Assembly (NCBI RefSeq): GCF_000002515.2 | Contig: NC_006042.1 | Span: 62,001 to 126,000, forward strand | Length of the DNA: 64,000 nucleotides | Reading direction: 5' to 3' | From: Kluyveromyces lactis | Lineage: Eukaryota; Ascomycota; Saccharomycetes; Saccharomycetales; Saccharomycetaceae | Shown here: piece by piece, positions 11,501 through 19,733 of the stretch | How the letters are laid out: each line of letters starts with the position of its first letter | How positions within the stretch are numbered: position 1 is the stretch's first letter | Program-made: the position numbers and the translations under genes | Notes under the pieces: model-generated | Databases searched by the model: none | The model's input: the letters and a program-made list of their open reading frames with translations, nothing else | What the model was told of the DNA's origin: nothing

Positions 11501-11673
11501 AAGTCAACAAGATGAATCTTCGCAATCTATGCATTGTGTTTTCTCCGACTTTGAACATTCCTGTTAATATCCTTCAGCCTTTTGTTGAAGATTTCCAATG
11601 TATTTTCAATGGAAGTGATCCAGTAAACAATGACGATAGACAAAATATCAATCTTCAGATTCCTCAAATGTAA
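8536..11673 (+). CDS. BEM3: Rho GTPase-activating protein Bem3
   Basis: Bem3 stimulates GTP hydrolysis by Cdc42 at sites of polarised growth. I place the start at the ATG at 8536 (1045 aa); the frame is open a further 24 codons upstream but only from a GTG. An N-terminal coiled-coil segment lies at about 15-105, followed by a long disordered region with many SP and TP sites. A PX lipid-binding domain lies at about 465-590, a PH domain at about 600-715 (EGVLLVRK ... REEWISALIKV) and a C-terminal RhoGAP domain at about 830-1030. The arginine finger is Arg870 in EEGIFRLSGS, and a second conserved RhoGAP motif is LLKLYFRRLP. Order and length (S. cerevisiae 1128 aa) fit Bem3. Confidence 0.95.
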   Translation: MEQFNDSLKETTSSTLKLLEQYENHIQEKDRNLDYIEKGDSRFTKDRETGPSYDECFKENVKLRLKVEEYEKEIKLLKELISKLKENAVPVVNYEQQRLEVETPKDPTFSLPPRSADRIRHMKDTSEQSQVNVYDLKLPRSPATFQLNNQNFQEELKTNTQFEKALKNDHAYESTPATASTKKDPQDAGKDSLATTGIPNNILGSPATSVTYTTSRISINSNSPNINNKPHLKRPKSPATLPNGALSPQRANRVTHLINNELHSPLKDQFSDVDKDFVDDTASTSGDDITGSFIQMSPAAQRIIKEDETIMEFSPSSKQNLNKFTDLINKTFGDDDSQIKGPPEKESAAAVRPPVFDPPLPRADSKVLASPVMIQNAANNLTPSGLSFPQKTDISTHDLLKIVSQDNVSAISSSTSIHKSFSPKSVSSLSRIQPPNHHTSSIDMGSPYNGEVPQSDSVLHSPNIISDIPLFVQPEDFSTIAVEASSTLYSNPEDASKCILCSVIDKKSSKEMFKFAKSLDQLYELDHMLKIRLMEQYHLPELPKKQLFQTTVPVKVDLRRELLTDYLLALFELSNLSPVMSLKLAQFISTDTAISVPIGMTDSVKEGVLLVRKNKALGSGNSWKVRQAVIEDQTLLLFDQENLVESIKLVSSTIELQANLPDDKYGTKNGFILNEPKKSGLSSTSRHYFGAETAKQREEWISALIKVCSNSVANIKADTLSSAQDQGSISDASVDTSSSAAIGPMVNLEMLGKSQQVEPATTEMDRETKRNRMRSFFPFKKNQPQLSTSSLDITKESDETSAERSFASALHGMNLHDEAISNVVFGSDIKHCLSLSSRVYQNTHEIPTVVYRCLEYLYKNRAINEEGIFRLSGSSALIKTLQEQFDKEYDVNLCEYNASHEGSLKNGPYLDVNTVAGLLKLYFRRLPHLIFGDDMYEECRVIAERNSGKPTETALQFRELVSNKRFEMENYSLMFVLFELLMKINENNKVNKMNLRNLCIVFSPTLNIPVNILQPFVEDFQCIFNGSDPVNNDDRQNINLQIPQM

Positions 11674-11931
11674 TATAAGTTAAGTAAACTATTGTACTAA
11701 TTTTAATGAACGAAAAGGAAACGAGAACTATATTACAGAAGAAGATAAAAAACCTTCCAAACAAGCAGTACAAGGCAAGCAATTGAGACTATTACTTGCT
11801 GTTGTTTATGCATGGAGTTGAGATAATTCGCACGAAAATAAATATATTATTGTATAGAGAAGGAAAAAAAGGTATATACATAGGAACCGATAGTAAATAT
11901 GAGGGGGGGTATGATCAGCTTCTAGAGAATG

Positions 11932-13044
11932 CTAAATTCTTGCTCTACTCCTGCCTCTTAGAACATTTTCAATAAATGATTCACCAGCTTTATAAGAGGA
12001 TCTAACAAGCGGACCAGATGCACAATATAGGAAACCTAACTCTAACGCTTTCTGTTTCCAATAATCGAATTTTTCTGGCGTGACGTACTCCACAACCTTC
12101 ATGTGTCTCTTTGTGGGTCTCATATACTGACCAAAAGTGATGACATCACAACCGATGGCACGAAGATCCTTCATGGTTTGCAAGACTTGTTCATCCGTTT
12201 CACCTAAGCCTAACATGACCGAAGTTTTTGTTACCAGAGTTGGAACGGTTTTCTTGGCGCATTCCAACACGCTCAACGATTGTCTATAAGTGGCTCTTCT
12301 GTCCCTAACGTGTGGTGTCAAAGCTTCAACGGTTTCCATATTATGTGCGTAGACGTCAAGTCCCGAGAGAGCCATGACTTTAACCATTTCTAAGTCACCT
12401 CTGAAATCACCAGATAATGTTTCAACCAAAATATTGGGCGCCTTTTGCTTTATCTTCTGAACAGTTTCTGCCAAATGGTATGCACCACCATCCACGAGAT
12501 CATCTCTATCAACGGTAGTTAACACGACGTAACCCAGACCCCATCTCGAAATAGCTTCTGCAGTATTCTCTGGTTCTGTCGGATCCGGTGCTGAAGGTTT
12601 CCGATTAGTCTTCACGGAACAGAATCTACAACCTCTGGTACAAGTATCACCTAACAACATGATTGTTGCTGTTGCCTTTGACTTATCACCACCACCCCAA
12701 CATTCTCCGATGTTGGGACACTTAGCTTCCTCACAAACGGTACTTAGTTTCAACTCCTTCACGTCGTTTTTCAACTTATGGAAATTTGAACCCTTGGCAA
12801 TCGGCACTTTTAACCAAGTTGGTAGCCTTTGCACTTCTTCACTGTTCTGCCTTGCCTTTTCTAACGGATCTAAGGTAAATTTTTGTGCATTACCGTTAAC
12901 AAAATCTTCAAAAGAGGGCCCTTTATTCAACTTATCTGTGAAATGAGTAGTCTTCCTTCTTCTAGAAACAGATGGCTGGGTAGACCTTACCACAGTTTCT
13001 GTAATGAACCGTTTTTGTACCGAACGAATTCCTGGTTTTAGCAT
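11932..13044 (-). CDS. LIP5: Mitochondrial lipoyl synthase
   Basis: This radical-SAM enzyme inserts two sulfurs into octanoyl chains on lipoyl-dependent proteins (pyruvate and 2-oxoglutarate dehydrogenase, glycine cleavage H protein) in the mitochondrial matrix. All signature features are present in 370 aa. The auxiliary 4Fe-4S cluster ligands are Cys104, Cys109 and Cys115 (CX4CX5C). The radical-SAM cluster is CX3CX2C at Cys135, Cys139 and Cys142. The C-terminal RSSY motif sits at about 348-351 and supplies the serine ligand. The N-terminus is rich in Arg, Ser and Thr without acids ([19 protein letters not shown]), a typical matrix presequence. It is convergent with BEM3. Confidence 0.97.
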   Translation of the reverse strand: MLKPGIRSVQKRFITETVVRSTQPSVSRRRKTTHFTDKLNKGPSFEDFVNGNAQKFTLDPLEKARQNSEEVQRLPTWLKVPIAKGSNFHKLKNDVKELKLSTVCEEAKCPNIGECWGGGDKSKATATIMLLGDTCTRGCRFCSVKTNRKPSAPDPTEPENTAEAISRWGLGYVVLTTVDRDDLVDGGAYHLAETVQKIKQKAPNILVETLSGDFRGDLEMVKVMALSGLDVYAHNMETVEALTPHVRDRRATYRQSLSVLECAKKTVPTLVTKTSVMLGLGETDEQVLQTMKDLRAIGCDVITFGQYMRPTKRHMKVVEYVTPEKFDYWKQKALELGFLYCASGPLVRSSYKAGESFIENVLRGRSRARI

Positions 13045-13798
13045 TATCTTTACTATTATATTCGAATGTGTCTTTCCACCAGGCAGCGTTCAGATCGTTC
13101 CCTTATCCCGAGTTTCAAAGGTAATAAAACTCCAAAAGACACACACGCGAGTCCAAAGTTGCGATACTACACAGAGAGACACCAGGCGCAAGAAAACCTT
13201 ATCAGAGCAAATGTCTATTTCTATTCCCTATGTTTTCTGTCAAATTCATCGTATATGTCAATTTTACGTATATATTATATATAAAATTAACTCGAACTAG
13301 TGGAAATATTTCAAAATCACAGCATCAAACTCCAGCTTCATCACATCGCTTATTCCGGTTGAACAACTGGAAACGACATGGGGCAGACAAGTAAAAAAAC
13401 AAAAACAAAAAGACTTGGAACGAGATAATAGCGTAATCAAAGGTCACGTGAAAGAATAATCGTTACCCGGATTTTATTATTATCCCACGTCCGGGTGAAG
13501 ATAAGTATTCGCGTGGGTTATGAGGTAACGTAAAATCAGAGAAGAGGTAGGGTAATAGAGATAGAGATGATACGATATGAGATATAAGGCTCTGATATAA
13601 TATTGTTCTTACACAAGAATTAAATAACTATGTTCAACGAAATAACCTCCTTATAACAAAAAAACCCAATGAGAGACTACCTTATATAGCTTGCGGTATC
13701 CCTCTTAACATATAATGCAAAAATGATATTTCATTGTGACTTAGTTTCGAAAAGTAAATATATGATCAGTGATAGCAGATGAAACTACTACTCTCAAT
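13045..13798. promoter_or_regulatory. LIP5 promoter and 3' region of the first metallothionein-like gene
   Basis: The half near LIP5 carries a TCACGTG E-box at 13444-13450, a perfect Reb1 site TTACCCGG at 13463-13470 and an inverted CCGGGT at 13491-13496, which together make a 6-bp inverted repeat with a 20-bp loop. The right part (from about 13560) is duplicated near 15580 and belongs to the metallothionein repeat unit. Open frames here have no protein-like pattern. Confidence 0.5.
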
Positions 13799-13882
13799 CT
13801 ATTTAGTGCATGTGCAGGAAGAACCTGAACAGTTACAGGTAGATGAGGTAGAGCCACTGCATGAACAACCGGAAGAAGACAT
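13799..13882 (-). CDS. Tiny cysteine-rich metallothionein-like protein, copy 1 (27 aa)
   Basis: A complete ATG-to-TAG frame on the minus strand encodes 27 aa with six cysteines, at positions 6, 8, 16, 18, 23 and 25. They are arranged as three CxC pairs (CSC, CNC, CTC) separated by Ser/Gly/Thr; there are no aromatic residues. Size, CxC pairing and the Gly/Ser filler resemble the 25-26-aa copper metallothioneins of filamentous fungi such as Neurospora more than S. cerevisiae Cup1. A TATATAA box lies about 145 bp upstream (14025-14033, minus sense). Copy 2, 1.9 kb to the right, shares the first ten residues except Tyr4 to Ser. Compared with it, copy 1 has Ser where copy 2 has Cys11 and Cys14, and it lacks a ten-residue block. 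Metal binding is inferred from composition. Copy 1 may be a reduced or decaying duplicate. Confidence 0.65.
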   Translation of the reverse strand: MSSSGCSCSGSTSSTCNCSGSSCTCTK

Positions 13883-14567
13883 TGTAATTGATTTATTTGT
13901 TTGTGTTTTAGTTTCTGAAACTTATCCGTTTGTAGAGTTTTTTAAGTTGAATGAATGGGTGTTCAAAATGCTCAAAGTAGTTTCCAGTGTGCAAAGAAGT
14001 ACTTTAAGGGACTCAAATTGCTCTGTTATATACGTTTTTCTAGTAGATATGTTTCCATACGAATCACCAGTTTAACGGGTGAAAAGAAGAAAAGAAAAAA
14101 GAAAGTAGTTTCAGTAGTGTAAAAGGGGGGAAGGAAGGGATTCATAAAATGCTCTGGTTTCTTCTGGAGAATTATTTTTTTCGTCAGCGTTTATCTCGCA
14201 GAATTTGTCCTAGAAGGGGCGTTGGGAAACGCTGATGCGGGAAAACCCTAAAAATACAATTCAAGGCTTAACTAATGGCACTATGAAGGAGGAAAGATGA
14301 GAAAAGACGAATAAAGAAACAACGAAAAAAAACAAAGAACTATCGCATAGTGCGTTTTTTTGCTGACTCCTTAAAAACCGAATGCGATTTTCCATGCCTC
14401 GCTGAGTCATGCTATTCCAGAAGATAAATCTGTCAATGCAAAATGAGCGATGTTGATGATAGGGCTATTAAATAAAAACTGGCGAAATAGACCCATCCCC
14501 ACACATCACTGAAGTTAGAGAATATTGTACTTCATACTGAATATTATGGACACTAGAGACTCGCTCC

Positions 14568-14812
14568 AGAGGGTTAGTAGAGTTAACATTGATCTTGAAC
14601 TTTTTCGACTTCCTGCTGTAATTGGTAATACTTCGAGTTGAGAGTGAGGAGTTGGTTTACTAAGTACATCATTTAAGATGATCCCTTCGGCGTGATATAG
14701 TACTTTATATGTTGGACTGGATATTCATCATGTTTGGTAGTAGGGTCTTGGCCTAGAGGGTTAGTAGTATTAATGTAATTGGATGCCATTCTGACTTGTA
14801 ATTGTTAATGAA
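14568..14812. repeat. Pair of diverged direct repeats (about 60-75 bp, spaced about 187 bp)
   Basis: AGAGGGTTAGTAG occurs at about 14568-14580 and again at about 14755-14767. Each is followed within 50-60 bp by related text (a TTCxGACTT-like stretch, then TGTAATTGxTAAT). The similarity is patchy, so the duplication is old or the copies evolve freely. No coding signal is seen. Confidence 0.5.
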
Positions 14813-14940
14813 ATAAATGGATAATTAAATTGGTGATCGACTAATTAAGTAAATTACTTACGGTGTTCTCCTTGGTTTCTTACATCTGACATATAAGTTA
14901 ATGTAGAACAGTAATTCATATGTCGTCAAATCCTGATGGG

Positions 14941-15350
14941 AAAATTGGATGAAGAAACCATCTACTTATATACTTTTCAGATTGGGCTTCCAATCACCAA
15001 ACGCTGTAGCCTTGATCCTAGTTCCTCTCAGCTTCAGCTTCTTATCTAGCATTGGTTCAATAACTGGCGTCTTAGAAGTGCTCGTACAACTCCAGGGAAC
15101 AACACTATATAGAATAACAGGCGATGCTATCAACGCGTCAAATGTAAAAATTGGATGAAGAAACTATCTGGGTGTGTGCTTTTTGAAGTTTTTGTAAATC
15201 ACCACACCCGCTTTAGCCTTGAATTCAATTCACCTTTTTTTTTTCAGCTTCATAATCAGCAATGGTTCAATGAATAGCGTATTAAGGTTTCCGGAATTTG
15301 CACGGGATAATACTAGGTGTTATATCCTTAATCTTATCAACATTGGCTCC
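14941..15350. repeat. Pair of diverged tandem repeats (about 200 bp each)
   Basis: AAAATTGGATGAAGAAAC starts at 14941 and again at 15147. The later landmarks keep the same spacing: TTTAGCCTTGA-like text, CAGCTTC, and GC-A-TGGTTCAAT followed by xGCGT recur about 206-210 bp apart. This is a head-to-tail duplication of a unit of about 205 bp with many substitutions. Function is unknown; no conserved frame is seen. Confidence 0.6.
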
Positions 15351-15777
15351 AGCCTTACAGCCTCTATTAAATGAATGAGGCACGGCCCATAATTTTCAAG
15401 ATAGTATTTTTTTTTATTATATATGGATAAATTATAGAAAAGATTAATTATAAGTAATTATGCTAATGTACTCTTAAAGTTACTTCCCGATTAAAGTGGC
15501 GGGCTAGAGATCCCGCACAACAAAAAACTTGTCAGATAAGTTAACATAAAAATCTGGACAGAGGTAAGGTAGAAGATCCGGAATCAGAGGCTAAGATATA
15601 GTATTGTTCATATATATCTAGATACTAAATAGCCATTATTCAACTCAACAATCTCTATGTTTAAAAAACTCATGAGCGCATCATGTAGTAGCGAGTGCTC
15701 TTCTTAACTATTTCACAAAAAAATGTCTCGAAGTAAATACAAGTTTAGGACTAGCAGATGCGAATTCTACCCAAATC

Positions 15778-15891
15778 CTACTTCCTACATGTGCAAATAG
15801 AACCTGAACAATCGCAAGCACATGTGGTAGATCTCGAACAGTCGCAGGTACACAAGGTACAACCACTGCATGAACAACCGTAAGAAGACAT
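15778..15891 (-). CDS. Tiny cysteine-rich metallothionein-like protein, copy 2 (37 aa)
   Basis: An uninterrupted minus-strand frame from ATG (15891) to TAG encodes 37 aa with eleven cysteines, at 6, 8, 11, 14, 16, 18, 24, 26, 28, 33 and 35. These form CxC and CxxC clusters (CSCSGC, CTCDC, CACDC, CTC) and the protein ends in Arg-Lys. About 30 percent Cys with Ser, Gly and Thr spacers and almost no hydrophobic residues is diagnostic of a metallothionein, though no metal binding has been shown. The middle looks internally duplicated: a CTCDCS-type block is followed by a CACDCS block. A TATATAA box (minus sense) lies at about 16028-16036, 140 bp upstream, as in copy 1. The likely role is copper or other soft-metal sequestration in the cytosol. 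The gene is easily missed because it is under 40 codons. Confidence 0.75.
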   Translation of the reverse strand: MSSYGCSCSGCTLCTCDCSRSTTCACDCSGSICTCRK

Positions 15892-16518
15892 TGTAACCGA
15901 TTTATTTGTTTGTGTTCTAGTTTCTGAAACTTATCTGTTTGTAGAGTTTCTAAGATGATTAGTTTTAAAAGTGCTTAAGTAGTTTCAAGTGGGCAGAGGA
16001 GTACTCTAAAGGACTCAAATTGCTCTGTTATATACGTTTTTATAGTAGATATGAGTTCCATTAATCATCAGTTTAAGGAAATAAAAGGGAAAAAGAAAGT
16101 AGTTTCCCCTCAATTACATAGTATGTAATTGAAGGGAGGGCGGAGCATATGTACTTTAACCTTCCTATTAATTAGTATATGAAATACCAGCGGGGAGAAG
16201 GAACGGGGTTTTTATGTGCTCTGGTTTTTCCCGATGAACTATTCTGCGTCTTATCATTTCTCCTACAATCGGCGTTAGAAAAATCAGGTCGCGTGGAAGA
16301 AATCCCGATAAGAAGGATTAAAGTTGAACAAGCCGCATTATGAAGAAGGGGCAAGATGAATAATTAATAACAATAAAAACAAATTATCACTAAAAGCTTT
16401 TTCGCCAGCTTGTTAGATATCCGTCAATGCAATGTGATGGTGTTGATGTTAGGGCTATTAACACGTACGACATTAATACACTATTAGTTAAAGCGTAGAT
16501 CATGACTTCGGAGTTTCA
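15892..16518. promoter_or_regulatory. Promoter of metallothionein-like copy 2, with a palindrome
   Basis: This region is homologous over most of its length to the copy-1 promoter: shared CTCAAATTGCTCTGTTATA, a GAAAGTAGTTTC-like tract, CTCTGGTTT, and a shared ending near GATAGGGCTATTAA. Unlike copy 1 it carries a near-perfect palindrome at 16110-16132 (TCAATTACATA, one base, then its reverse complement), extending imperfectly to 17-bp arms. Two TTAC half sites in the palindrome could suit a bZIP factor of the Yap type (inference). HOS3 ends at 16519. Confidence 0.5.
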
Positions 16519-18666
16519 TTACCACCTGTTGGAGCCCCCGTTCTTCGAGGACGATGACCTGGTCTTTGGGCGTGGCGGAGACCCATGGGATATCATTGAT
16601 ATATCGCTATCGTCAAAGTTCAGTAACCTTGAGTGTCTATTGCTGCGCAAATGACGTGTTGTTGTGTTTGACGGAATCTTGTACCCGCCTACGTTGGATC
16701 CCGTTTCCTGCGTCGAGGAGGAATTGCTGGATTCAGAGACGTTTCTGCTGTTTCTCTGATGGCTGTTGACGGGAACTCTGGTACGTGCACGATGACTTTG
16801 ACCGTTGTCGCCATGATGTTCTTGCTCCTGTTCCTCTTCGTCTTCTTTCGCTTGTATAATGTCTAACGTTTCCAAATGTCTCGAGATATCGTCAATTGTA
16901 ATGTCTTCTACGGTTCTATTGAACGTCTTGTTCAATTCCTCATCGTAAATATAATCTTCGTCTTCCTCGTTCTCTTCATCGCTGGGCAGTATCTGATCAA
17001 CAAACGGTACGTTTTCATCCTTTGGTTGTTCTGAAGGCTTTTCTCTGCGCACAGGAGTAGGAGTCTCTGTTCTTGGGATCTCATTCTCATGCTTGACAAT
17101 CGTCTCATGGTACTTGGATCTGGTCAGTCTGACTTCTGGGTGAGTGACAGTATCCTCTGTATCGAATAACACTTTCTCGAATTCTGGAATCATACTGCGG
17201 CCAAGCATGATGACCTCTTCAGCCCAGATCCTTATTACGTCCCGAGCTTTCTTTGTCTTGTATGGCTTCCATCTTGGTTTACAACCTCTGATAATCTCCT
17301 TAACAACTTGTTCAGAACCCCACTCGCTGATCCAATTCTGATTTTGGAACCCAATCAAGTGTGAAAAGACACCAGATGCAATGGCACCGTCCGAATAACC
17401 ACCTTCCATGACTGAAATGATCTTACCGTTAGAATGCATTTGGGCCAGTTTTAAAGCATCCTTCGTAAATAGATTGTAGAAGCTTGTTGGGACATTGACA
17501 TTGTGCCTTTGCATAGATTGTTGTTCGTATTCACTGGCATCAAATCCAGCACTGATGACGACAAGACCTTTGAACCTAAACCCACCTTGCTTCATTTCAA
17601 GTTTTGCGTTCTTGAAAAACTCATCAGCCTTGGCAAAGATAGATCTGTATTTGGTCTGATAAAGTTTGACAAACTCTTCTTCGTCTTTATACGACTGTAG
17701 ATGAACATTCCATATATTGATATCATGCGCATCCATGATACACGTTGATGCGTTTCGAATATTTTCTTTGGTGGCATAACCAAGTTCAGTGGGGAAAGAG
17801 TTGATATCATGCAAGGAGAAATAACCTACTTTCGGAAACTCAGCGAAGGATTTTCCAAATTCATCGTACTTGTTATCATCTTCAGATGCTCCGTGTTCTG
17901 CATCTGTGGAAAATTCGTCTGGTCTAAATCCTGCACGTTTCCAACAAATGTCTTGAGTACCATCACCATGATGTAAATCAAAATCAAGAATTACAGCATG
18001 AGTGACATCGTATTTTTCAAAAGCGTATTCGATTGCGATATGTGCGTTGTTTAATAGACAGAATCCAGAGGGAGTGGATGCATGAGAATGATGTCCTGGT
18101 GGCCTAATGGCGATAAATGCTCTATTTGCTGTCTGCTCAACACTCACACCTTGGAAAATCGAATCCACACCAATTTCTAAAGCTCCGATAGAACCCTCCA
18201 ACGCTGCTATGGTATGTTTGGAAAGATAAATATCACCGACATTCCAATCAGGGGGTACCTCTACTTCTTCGTTATCAATTTTTTTCTCAGACTCTTTACA
18301 GAGCTTCAAAAGTTCTCGCGGCCAATCTTTCCCATGAACTTTCAACACATGAGGTGCTAATAACGAAGTCTTGTGGTGATTTGATGTCTTCACAGAAAAC
18401 AAAGCCGGATACATCGTAATGGCTGCAGATACCCCAATACAACATGCTAATAATCTCTCTGGTCTTTCTACAATAGTTTTTTTGTATGACTTGGATACCC
18501 AATAACGGGGGAACTGATGTGATAAAGAATATGGTGATAAAACTATTACGGCTTTAGATGATTCAGGGATCCTCGAGGCAGAAGATGTCACGGAAGAAAC
18601 ATTAGGGTTGCTAGCCACAAATTTTTCGAACTGAACCTTAAAATTATGTAACGGATCTTGAGACAT
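16519..18666 (-). CDS. HOS3: Trichostatin-sensitive class II histone deacetylase Hos3
   Basis: This Zn-dependent deacetylase acts on core histones and, in S. cerevisiae, is found at the bud neck and daughter nuclear pores. I start it at the ATG at 18666 (715 aa; S. cerevisiae about 700 aa). The open frame extends 26 codons upstream only from a TTG, and MSQDPLHNFKVQFEKF aligns with the known N-terminus. Catalytic motifs are intact: RPPGHHSH with His192 and His193; DFDLHHGDG with zinc ligands Asp230 and His232; SAGFDASEYE at about 385; EGGYSDG at about 430. The acidic C-terminal tail carries YIYDEELNKTFNRTVEDI and ends in Trp, both conserved with S. cerevisiae Hos3. Confidence 0.97.
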   Translation of the reverse strand: MSQDPLHNFKVQFEKFVASNPNVSSVTSSASRIPESSKAVIVLSPYSLSHQFPRYWVSKSYKKTIVERPERLLACCIGVSAAITMYPALFSVKTSNHHKTSLLAPHVLKVHGKDWPRELLKLCKESEKKIDNEEVEVPPDWNVGDIYLSKHTIAALEGSIGALEIGVDSIFQGVSVEQTANRAFIAIRPPGHHSHASTPSGFCLLNNAHIAIEYAFEKYDVTHAVILDFDLHHGDGTQDICWKRAGFRPDEFSTDAEHGASEDDNKYDEFGKSFAEFPKVGYFSLHDINSFPTELGYATKENIRNASTCIMDAHDINIWNVHLQSYKDEEEFVKLYQTKYRSIFAKADEFFKNAKLEMKQGGFRFKGLVVISAGFDASEYEQQSMQRHNVNVPTSFYNLFTKDALKLAQMHSNGKIISVMEGGYSDGAIASGVFSHLIGFQNQNWISEWGSEQVVKEIIRGCKPRWKPYKTKKARDVIRIWAEEVIMLGRSMIPEFEKVLFDTEDTVTHPEVRLTRSKYHETIVKHENEIPRTETPTPVRREKPSEQPKDENVPFVDQILPSDEENEEDEDYIYDEELNKTFNRTVEDITIDDISRHLETLDIIQAKEDEEEQEQEHHGDNGQSHRARTRVPVNSHQRNSRNVSESSNSSSTQETGSNVGGYKIPSNTTTRHLRSNRHSRLLNFDDSDISMISHGSPPRPKTRSSSSKNGGSNRW

Positions 18667-19733
18667 TGCTTCCAGGTCTGTGGTTGGCTTAGCAATCAGA
18701 TTAGTTTCAGTCCTCGTAAATAAAGAACTTTTCGAAGTTCTCAAGTAATGCGAAATAAAGAATTCAAAAACCTATAACCCTCAATACAACACGCAACTCA
18801 ATGGCAGACGGACTCTTAAAGTAGTTGGAAGTTTGAATCTGAGAGCAACTAATACTTCTTTACCTAATAAAGATAAACCCAAAGATCACTCACTGCAGAT
18901 ATGCGTGCTAAATATGCAATTATAAATATATCGGCATTCTTCAGGGTTGTGGTGTATTTGTTTGTTGTTTGCTTTGATTTTTAAAGGTTTTTCGCTGAAA
19001 AGTATAGCAGTTGAGGATTCGATCTCAAAATAGTAAACAAAGAAAACTGATCCAATGAGAATTGAATGATCCGTCGCAACTGACTAGCGTTAGTGTTCAG
19101 TAAGGGGCCAGAAACTTTGTTTACACTAGTGCATTGTATTCAGCCTGATTGAGGCTGTATATGATACAGTACATTCTTTGCTCATTTTATCTTATCTGTT
19201 ATTTATCGGTGAGTAACTAAAAGGGTACGAAATTGAAATCTCTCGGAGTCCTGTAAGTTTACCACAGACAAAAATATGATCTCGATTGAAATTCGAACCC
19301 AAAACTTATTCTTGTATTTCTTGAGGTGTTGTCATTACATATCTTATTGTGTTTTCGCGTTTGGCATAAACTCTAAACAGTTTGCTGCACATATATATGT
19401 ATGTTACAAAGTCTCGGCTTTTACTGTTCGAACTTTGGGTGGCAGCGCAAGTAACATAAAACAGGGTCTAAGCCATCTTTAAGACATTTGAACGGCAAAC
19501 GAAAGGCAACGGTACATTGTCAACAAATTTATTAGTACCTTGAAGCATGCTTTCTTCATGATTTCGCCTATTTCCCTTTTTACCTTCTATGCATATGTAT
19601 TTCGAAAGACTGTGTTCACAAGGATTTTATACAACAAAGAAGATATCTTTCATTTGAAAGAAGAATGATGAGACTTTGCCCTGAAGAAAGCAAGCATAAT
19701 AAGCTGAAATCAATCTGCAGCTGCAGTTCAGCA
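18667..19733. promoter_or_regulatory. Divergent promoter HOS3 / MCA1
   Basis: An intergenic region of about 1.07 kb, AT-rich. A 68-codon ATG frame at 19276-19482 has no recognisable features and I do not call it. A second in-frame ATG for the metacaspase lies at 19665 (see MCA1). No RNA gene is recognised. Confidence 0.4.

Larger units (their letters stand above)
13883..15777. other. Spacer between the two metallothionein-like genes, with promoter and diverged repeats
   Basis: The left part (13883 to about 14480) is the copy-1 promoter region. It contains a TATA box, A/G-rich tracts and a TTTTTGCTGA motif near 14352 that fits the Ace1/Amt1 copper-element core (GCTG after a T-rich run). From about 14550 to 15350 the DNA is made of two pairs of imperfect direct repeats (see separate entries). 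From about 15580 rightward it matches the 3' side of copy 1. No long gene is seen. Confidence 0.5.

Noticed and set aside
13779-14075. 98-codon plus-strand frame over the first metallothionein copy
   Set aside because: It begins at an ATG but is the antisense shadow of the Cys-rich gene; the matching frame is not kept in the second copy, whereas the minus-strand frame is.
15497-15517. GCGGG / CCCGC hairpin (CGG-N10-CCG spacing, Put3-like)
   Set aside because: Short inverted repeats of this size are common; there is no proline gene nearby to support a regulatory reading.
19013-19030. tRNA B-box-like GGATTCGATCTC
   Set aside because: No A box at the right distance and no cloverleaf could be drawn. 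Other GGTTCG-like strings, such as 59611, fail in the same way.
19276-19482. 68-codon ATG frame upstream of MCA1
   Set aside because: No motif, ordinary AT-rich hydrophobic composition; likely chance.
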